A DNA stretch of 64,000 nucleotides from Phialocephala subalpina (lineage: Eukaryota > Ascomycota > Leotiomycetes > Helotiales > Mollisiaceae), in the NCBI GenBank assembly GCA_900073065.1, contig FJOG01000022.1:562372-626371 (forward strand). Direction: 5' to 3'. Positions 56,042-64,000 of this stretch are shown one piece after another (positions within the stretch are counted from its first letter, which is position 1; the number at the start of each line of letters is the position of its first letter). The position numbers and the translations under genes were made by a program. Below the pieces are notes generated by a model. It saw only the letters and a list, made by a program, of their open reading frames with translations, was not told where the DNA came from and did not search any database.

Positions 56042-59000
56042 TTACCGTTTAATTTTCTCCGTAAGAAAATTGATTTCTATTGTCTTCGATTCGTTAATCG
56101 CGTATATCGCCGTTATTAAAGTAAAAACGTATTAAATAGTTTAGTATAAAGTTTCTAAGGATATTAATTATTAATTCGTTTTTATATCGATCGCTTTCTT
56201 TATTTACGCGAGCCGTAGATTATTAGAATATAATTTTAAGTAATTCGGCGTATATAATACTTATTATATCGACTTTAATTAAAACGTGAATACTTTGATT
56301 TTAATTAATATTCTTTTTTTGTAATCGATTTAAAATAAACTACGAAATCGATATAATCGATTAAATTAAATATAATTACGTGAATTTATCGCCCGTGGAT
56401 AAGTATTAAAAGTACGAATATATAAGGATAATCGCGGTAATAGCGAAGTAATATACTATTTATAATATTCGTAATTTTAAAATTATAATAAATTGAAATA
56501 CTTTTTTCTCTTTGAAAATGCGCGTTATAAAAAGTAAATAAAAACTAACTCCGTTAAAAATATTATCGTTATTAAATTTTTCGTTATTGCGTTATTAGCG
56601 CCGATAAACGGTTAAAAGGTTTTTTTCGAACTTCTCGATTAGCGTTAATATTTCGCTTTTCAATTTTGTGGCCAATTTCCATTTTAATTTACTATATTTT
56701 ATATATTTAATTAAGTAATAAAGTTAACGTATTTTAAAATCGGTAATACTCCGTATTTTTTTGCGTAGTATTCTCTCGATAATATAGTATAATATACCGT
56801 TAATATAGATTAGTTTTAGTTTTGGTTTATTACGTTAAAAAAAATCGGATTCTTTTTTCTTTAAATATTTTATCGTTATAATCGAGTGTATTTTTAATTA
56901 GTTCGATAGTTCGATTTTATACGATAACGATATAATTTGCTTTAAAACTATATATAGCCCCATTTTTTGGAAGGAGAATTTAATTTAATTATCGAGGAAT
57001 TTGTAATTAATATTCGTTTTTTTGATTAATTTGAAGTATATTTCATTATTTTCTTTTAAATTAATCGGACGTTTTTTTTCGTCGTATAAAGCTTTTATGC
57101 GGGCTTAAGTAAAAGTAACGGTTTCCTTTATTTTTTGAAATAATTCTTATCGTTTTTATACGAATATTTTAGCGCCGCGTCTCGTGAGTTTAATCGTCTC
57201 GGGAATATCGTTAAAGTTTAAAGGGGATTTAAGAGATTTGTCGTATCGGATTTTATAGAGTGAGTAACTCGTAGAAGCGTTCGGTGAAGTATTTAGGGCG
57301 TATAAAATTAGAGGAAGTAAATCTTTTTAATTAAATTGATCGAATCTCTTAATTATAATATATTGTAAAGCGTAAATTAAACTTTAATTAGATTTCTCCG
57401 ATTATTCGTTTGTTTTCGCGTTATATATTATCGTAAAAACTAATTCAATTTTTGCGATATTATAAATTTCGCTTTATTAATCGGATATGAATTTAGAATT
57501 TTTATTCGAAATTATTTTATTCGGTATATTAATATTAGCGTAATAAGTTTTATATTAAATTAACATTTAATTTTTCGCCGATTAATTATTATAATTTATT
57601 AAAACGTCGATTTATTTAAATGTTTAATTCGTTATAAAATAAATAGCGTTATAATTTTCCTTGGAATTCGAGAAATTAATTATAAAATCGACGCAAAATA
57701 TAAATAGTTAACGAAATATTTATAGTACGAGTATAAATTCTTTTTATAGCGATTATATATTCGGTTTAACGGCGCGGTAAATTAGATATTTAATGACGTA
57801 TTTTTTTATTATTTTAAAAAGTTTCGATATAAATATATATTACTATAAAAAGTATTTAATTTTATTTAATTCAACGTATATTCGATTATTATACGTTATT
57901 TGCAGAATTTTAATAATTAAATTATATAGAATATATATATTTTTTTCGATTGGATTATTTTTGAATTATAAGATTTTAGTTTTTAAGTTTATTCGAAAGC
58001 TTTTTAGTGTAATAAAGGGCTCGTTTTTAGGGGAGTTTTTTAATCGCTTTAATATTTTCTTATATAAATTTTCGAATGCTTTATCTTTTGGTAATTACTT
58101 TGCGATATTTTTTATGAATTTCTTAGATATATAAATCGTTATAATATACGCGTCGCTATTTGCCGAATCGTCGTATACTAATAATAATACGACTTTAAAG
58201 TAATTTTCGTTTGTTTTATACTTTGTATTTACTATTTTATATAAAAGAGTATATATATTTAATATTATTTCTTTATCGTCATTTATTGAGAATATAATTT
58301 GCGAGTAATTTGTTCGATATATAATTAAAAGTAAAATTAGTTTCTTTTCGTATTCGATATTAATATTTAGTAATATATCGCTCCTCGAATTAAATAGACA
58401 ATAGTTTAAATTATACGATATCGAAATAAAATCGATCGTTATATTATTTACTATTTATAGCTTTGAAAGTATATTTGCGTTTACGTATTCTATTCTCGGA
58501 CGATATTTGAACTTTATTTATACGGCGTATTTTGAAAGAAATAATCTCTAATTTACTAAGCGAAAACTTTTATAGGATAGAATCGCGATATCAACTAAAG
58601 AATTTAATACGGCGCGGTGATTTGTGATTATAATAAATTCTTTCGATCCATTTAAATAAATCGGTAGTTTTTGTAATATTTACATTAAAATTGCGGTTTT
58701 TAACTCGCTAATTTAATAGTTTTTTTCGATTAGATTAAAAGATTTCGAGAGATATAAAATAAATTATTCTTTTTTATTTTTCGAATTAATTTAGTAAACG
58801 CGGCGCTAAATTTTCTTTTTTTAGATTTGTTTATATATAAAATAAACGGTAACTCGAAATTTAAAAAAGTAAATATTAAAGCGTTATATAATAATTCTTT
58901 GAGTTTTTCGAATACTTTACGGTAAGTATTTAAGAGCTTTTTAAGAAAGTCAAAAAATTCGATTAATTTTTTTTTTTCGGATAATTCTTTGCAATTATAA

Positions 59001-59542
59001 TATTTAAATTAATCGATTATTATATTTAAATACGGGAATTTAAATCTTTTTAACGAAAGATTTCCTTTATCGTTTTTTTTAAATGCGTTTTTAAATTCGA
59101 ACGTTTTAAATTGATTTAGTAATTAGATAATTTAAACGAAATAATTAACGAAATTTTAATAGTAATTAAAAAAACTAATAAATATTTCGAGTTTAATTAA
59201 AATACGCGGAAACTTTTATTTGCGTATTATTTCGACTTTCTTTTTTAATGTATTTAATTTTAATTTGGATACGTTATATTTTAAAGTTTAAACGGAAAAT
59301 TAAACGAAATAGTATTTCGATAAAAATAAAGTGGCGCTAAAGTTCTCGAGTAGCGTTAAAGTTTCGTTTAAATGATATAAATATTCTTTTATCGTTTTAA
59401 AGAAAATAATTATATTATCGATATAAATTATTATAAATTTCTATAAATAATTATCGAATAAAAATTTTATTCGATATTAAAAGAATATTAATATAATTAT
59501 TAATTTTATTTAAATTATTATAAATTGTTTACAATTATGATA

Positions 59543-59864
59543 NNNNNNNNNNNNNNNNNNNNNNNNNNNNNNNNNNNNNNNNNNNNNNNNNNNNNNNNNN
59601 NNNNNNNNNNNNNNNNNNNNNNNNNNNNNNNNNNNNNNNNNNNNNNNNNNNNNNNNNNNNNNNNNNNNNNNNNNNNNNNNNNNNNNNNNNNNNNNNNNNN
59701 NNNNNNNNNNNNNNNNNNNNNNNNNNNNNNNNNNNNNNNNNNNNNNNNNNNNNNNNNNNNNNNNNNNNNNNNNNNNNNNNNNNNNNNNNNNNNNNNNNNN
59801 NNNNNNNNNNNNNNNNNNNNNNNNNNNNNNNNNNNNNNNNNNNNNNNNNNNNNNNNNNNNNNNN
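59543..59864. other. Assembly gap (322 N)
   Basis: Unsequenced run inside the reverse-transcriptase region of the decayed retroelement. Confidence 0.99.
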
Positions 59865-62800
59865 ATACGATATTACGAAAATTAATTTTTATCGATCTTT
59901 TAAAGTTATCGATTATTAAAAGAAAGACTTTATTATATTTAAACTAAAGAAAATAATAACGCCGTTTAACGCGAATAGAATAATATTTTGTTTAAAGAGT
60001 AAATAAATATTCATTTTGAGCTTCGTATTAACTTTCTATAAATTAATTACTATTCGCGGTTTTTTATTTCTTTATATAATGAAAACGAACGACGATATTA
60101 GCGATAATTTATTTAAAGGCATTAATTTAATGCAATTTTATTTATAAAGTGGATTTAATATAAAATTAATTACGATTATATTTCTCTTTATTATACGTCG
60201 CGATAATTATTGCAAATCCGAGATATTAATATTATCTTTAAAATTAATAAGTATTATTATATTATCGTTGAATTTATTAAATTCGACTTTAAATAATTAT
60301 TAGTATTTATTAATTATAGTTTATACTTTACTTTTGATTTCGAAGTCGAAATAATTAGAAATATCGATTAGTATATTTAAATCTTTTTTAAGGATTATAT
60401 TAAAAAAAGTAATCGTCGAAGTATTTAGGATTTTCTTTATTTTTCGAGATATATATACTTTTAAAAATATTTTTTATATTTATTAAATACTTTATTAATT
60501 ATACTAAAGAAAAATACTATTCTAAAATACCGAAAATAATACTTTTAAACAAATAAATCGGGGATTTTCTAAAGTTAGCGAAAAATATTAATTGAAATAT
60601 ATTATTAGTAATATAATTAATTATAATCCCAAATTCTCCGATTAATATATTCGCTCTTAAAAAAGTACGGAAAAAGTAACTTAAATTTAAATATAATAGC
60701 GGTTTATACTTAATAAGTATATTTATCTTTTCGTTAAATAGAATAATAATAGTTTCGATTACGTAAACGTGCGCGACTTTATAATAAATACGTTATAACT
60801 TCGAATTAAAATATATATAATCGTTAGTATCTTTAATTTTAATTTTATCGTTTTTTTCTTTACGTCCTTATAAAATATCGAAGTAATTACTTTTTATGAA
60901 CCCTATACTTAATAAAACTAGTATTGGCAGTTTATCGACGATATATACGTATATAAATAGAAACTCGATTACTTTTCCTCTAATTATTAAAAATTTAAAG
61001 ATGAAATTAATATATTATTATATTATTAAACTTTTACTTACTTTTATAAAGCGTAGTATATCCTTTAATATACGTATATTTAAATTAAATTATTCTACTT
61101 GTAATATATCGCGTTGAATTAACGCGAGACCGGAATTAATATTTAAGTAAAATAATTTCTAATTCTCGTTTTTTATTAAAATAAATACTTTAACGTTAAC
61201 CGCTATTTCGTATTCGATATCGTTAAATAGAACCATGAATTTGATTTATTTTCGGTGTAATAATTACAATGCTATTTATGGAAGTATAATTATTATTTAT
61301 AGTTAAGTATTCGCGTTTTATTTCGCTAATAAATTAATTAAAGTTAAATTATCGATTAATTTATAATTTGACTTCCTTTTTTTAGTTATTAATATCATAT
61401 TCGGAATTACTAGCGACGTATTAACTTTATTCTCGATATATAATAATACGAAGTTATCGTTTAATTCGATTTTATAAGAGATTAAAAGCGATTTAATATA
61501 TTTTTTTGTAAAGTGAAAATTTTAAACTATTTTTTGATTTTCTTAAAGAGTTTATTCGAGATATTCGATACTAGCGATTTCGTAATTAAAGCGAGTATAT
61601 AAAGGTAATTTATAATAGTATTAATTTAAAGTTGAAATAATATATATTATTTTAATAGTAAGCTTTTAAACGGCGGTCGTTTTATTAATTTAAAGTTATA
61701 TTAACATCGAATAAAAATAAAGTATTCGAATTATAATTAGTTCTTAGTGATTCTATTCGAGTCGCCTTTACTTATAAATAAATTTTATCGTAAGAATTAT
61801 AGAAATCGTTATAATTTTAACGATTAATTATTAATATCTTTTTATTTTCGTCGTAATATTCCTTATTTACGACGAAAACTTTAATTTGACGAAATCCGAG
61901 ATTAAATTTTTAACGGTTATTTTGATTTTTATAATTATTTTTATCCTCGAAACTTTTATTATTCTCGTTATTCCTTGGTTATTATTTTTTACTTTAATCA
62001 AGTTTTTGTGGTTCTTTAGTTAGTAAAGCTTTAATTCTCTTGGATAAAAGTATAAAATTTTAATTTTAACGAATATCGATTATTTCGACGTTATTTTTAC
62101 GGAACGTATTATAATTAATTCTATTATCTTTAAAGTAAGTATTTTAAATATTATGCCCTTCAATTCTATTGAAAATACTTCGATTATTATATTCGTTATT
62201 TTTATTGTTTATATTTTGTTTATTATATTCGTAATCGCCGTTATTTCGATTAAAACTATTTTGTTTTTGATATAATATAAATAGCGATCGGTTTAAAGAC
62301 TCGATTTAACGTGAGCTCGTTATTAAATATTTCTCGAGTTCTTTTATTTTATTGTTTTAACGTCGAAAGCGATTATCGATTTATTAGAATTGGATTTAAA
62401 TATTATACTCGTGATTATATACTTTATTAGTGAAATTATTTATAGTATTTCGAGTAATTCTTAGGATTATTATAACGATTAAAATCGAGTACAATTTAGA
62501 GTAAATACGGCGAATAATTAAGTTTTAGTTTTCTTTTTTATTTCGATATATAATGCGTATTTTTCGGTAATATAATTACAAACGTTATACTTAGTATTTA
62601 GATTATTGGATTTATCGAATATATAGAATATAATATTAGTTTGCGAGAAGATTATAATGGGATTAACTTAGAATTCTCGAATTAATTAAACTTTCTATTT
62701 ATTTAAATCGTACGATATAATTTCGATAATTTCCTCGTTTAATGTATTTAGTTAAATCGCTACTTTATTTTTCATATATAAAGGTAAAGTTAATATTATC

Positions 62801-64000
62801 GCCTCGTCGTTATATCGATTAATTAATATAATTAAGCGCTTCGCGTATACGGCGCTTATTTAGGATAGCCCATCGAATTCGCTTATATTTAATAGTTTTA
62901 AGTGTTTAATTTTACCGTTTTAATTAAAGTTACTTTTGTATTAGCGCGGTTTAATGTCTTTATTAATCGCGTTCAAGTATTTATCGTCGCTCGAGTATTC
63001 GCTTCTTTTTTGACTTTATTACTAATAAATATAGTTATTGGCGCGGCGTTACGGCCTCAAATTATCTCGATTAATATTAATTCGTTTATAAAGTATAGCG
63101 CTTTATTGATTACAGTTTAATCGTTATTAGTTTTAAATAGGAATGTTTTAATTTCCGTTTTTGAGATCGTTATAATTATCGACTCGACGATATTTTTATT
63201 TAACGTTTCGTTTTTAGTTATCGTTTTTATTAGCGTTACGATTACTTAGTATTAGTATAACCTCGTTTAATAAAGGATTTAAACGGAACTTTTGTAAGAA
63301 AGTTAAAAAAATATTTTACGTAATCGTAAGTAGTATTTACGAGTTCAATATATCTCGAGCTCGTTGACGGTACTCTTATTGTATATTCGAATCAAAAGTA
63401 AAGTATATAATTTTAATAATATTAATATCCCCTTCGTTTATTGATTTTTTTAAAATCGGATAATTCTTTTCTCCGATTTATTCGTATATCATTAAAATTA
63501 AAATTTCGTTTTATTTTTAAGCTCGCTTTAAATAAAGTATATCTATTATATTTTCTCGCGATTAAATTTTCGACGTAAAATTACTTTGTATAAAAGCTTC
63601 CGAAGATATATAATCCGTTTCGATAAATAAGTAGAGTTTACTCGGTAATATTAATAGATTATATTTTAGCGTTTATTCTTTTTCGTCTTCTTCTTTTATT
63701 ATAGACTTATTAATTTCTTTATTTTTGTGTAAATATAGCGGATATTCGAGTTATTTTTATTCTAATTTTGAATATTCGGCGCCATTATAATTACTAATAG
63801 CGTTTTTGTGATTTATATTTGATTTTAGTATTTGCGATAATAATCGCTTGTAATATTCGAAATCGTTTTAATCGCCGTAATTATTTAAGTCTAATTATTT
63901 AATACTAATTACGCTATTATCGTTATTATCGTTCGGAGCGATAAAAGATAAAGTATATTAGTATTATTAAGTTTCAAGGAAGGTTTATTTGTTTATTTCC

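Larger units (their letters stand above)
53650..64000 (-). mobile_element. RIP-destroyed Ty3/gypsy-type retroelement block
   Basis: Over 10 kb of uniformly AT-rich, TpA-rich DNA without real genes. Minus-strand translation still shows polymerase landmarks. 'IDNFKRSIKINFRNIV' (before the gap, about 59867-59915) sits where reverse transcriptases have their conserved first palm box. 'IIIYIDNIIIFFKTIKE' (59390-59435) sits at the YxDD box, with the second Asp changed to Asn. 'ELPFILYINKSKKRKFSAAF' (58795-58860) sits at the RNase H start, again Asp to Asn. Both changes are G to A, as RIP gives. Order implies a minus-strand element with gag toward 61-64 kb and integrase below 58.5 kb. I cannot place its LTRs. 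The block runs off the window end and may contain more than one element. Confidence 0.7.

Noticed and set aside
57793..58134. 113-codon Ile/Phe/Tyr-rich frame in the AT-rich block
   Set aside because: Composition reflects AT content on the strand opposite to the retroelement; no real gene.
62902..63120. 72-codon hydrophobic frame in the AT-rich block
   Set aside because: Same reason; low-complexity product of RIP-decayed DNA.
53650..64000. Could the AT-rich block be mitochondrial DNA?
   Set aside because: Shows retroelement landmarks with G-to-A damage and CG-containing TpA-rich words; no mitochondrial genes or tRNAs recognised.

Overview
This window reads as nuclear DNA of a filamentous ascomycete (Pezizomycotina; a Leotiomycete-like fungus would fit, but I cannot prove the class). 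Genes carry short GT-AG introns of about 44 to 100 bases. Start codons sit in CACCATG-like contexts. The families are typical of moulds: a STAND/NLR protein with ankyrin repeats, MFS and amino-acid permeases, a TAM-type methyltransferase and an SDR. A 10 kb AT-rich block and an AT-rich dead gene carry the C-to-T / G-to-A damage expected of repeat-induced point mutation (RIP). Two runs of N (11465-12234 and 59543-59864) are assembly gaps.

Layout. 0.2-4.6 kb: an intronless family-2 glycosyltransferase with an unusually long Ser/Thr/Lys/Glu-rich N-terminal part. 5.3-8.4 kb: three members (one relic, one dead, one intact) of an unnamed paralogous family marked by an N-terminal F-box-like motif and a C-terminal 'MDW(S/T)QxLGW' box. 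I count nine loci of this family in the window. 8.7-9.8 kb: a 3'-truncated methyltransferase. 10.2-13.1 kb: a TPR/Arg-rich protein interrupted by a gap. 13.9-14.8 kb: an SDR, with a small SDR echo beside it. 16.7-18.4 kb: a RIP-decayed sugar-phosphate cyclase of the 2-epi-5-epi-valiolone-synthase type. 19.0-20.5 kb: a MITE-like element, an amino-acid permease relic and a repeat array. 21.2-26.8 kb: an intact seven-exon NLR.

29.6-38.8 kb is the metabolic heart: an MFS sugar/quinate-type transporter divergent from an FAD monooxygenase, then a cupin, then a divergent pair encoding a catabolic-type acetolactate synthase and an alpha-acetolactate decarboxylase. Together the last two would turn pyruvate into acetoin (two pyruvate to acetolactate to acetoin) in the cytosol. 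This is the pair that forms the bacterial als/bud operon, here intronless and sharing one 627 bp promoter region in a fungal genome. All the decarboxylase metal and active-site residues line up at the spacing of the bacterial enzyme. I regard this as the most interesting system in the window.

39-53.6 kb: further paralogous-family members, an APC amino-acid permease, a solo LTR with a perfect target duplication, a small CxxC protein, an APH-type kinase with two CxxC pairs, a small secreted protein and an ankyrin fragment. 53.6-64 kb: an old RIP-destroyed minus-strand Ty3/gypsy-type retroelement block, into which a much less damaged 247 bp LTR has inserted later.
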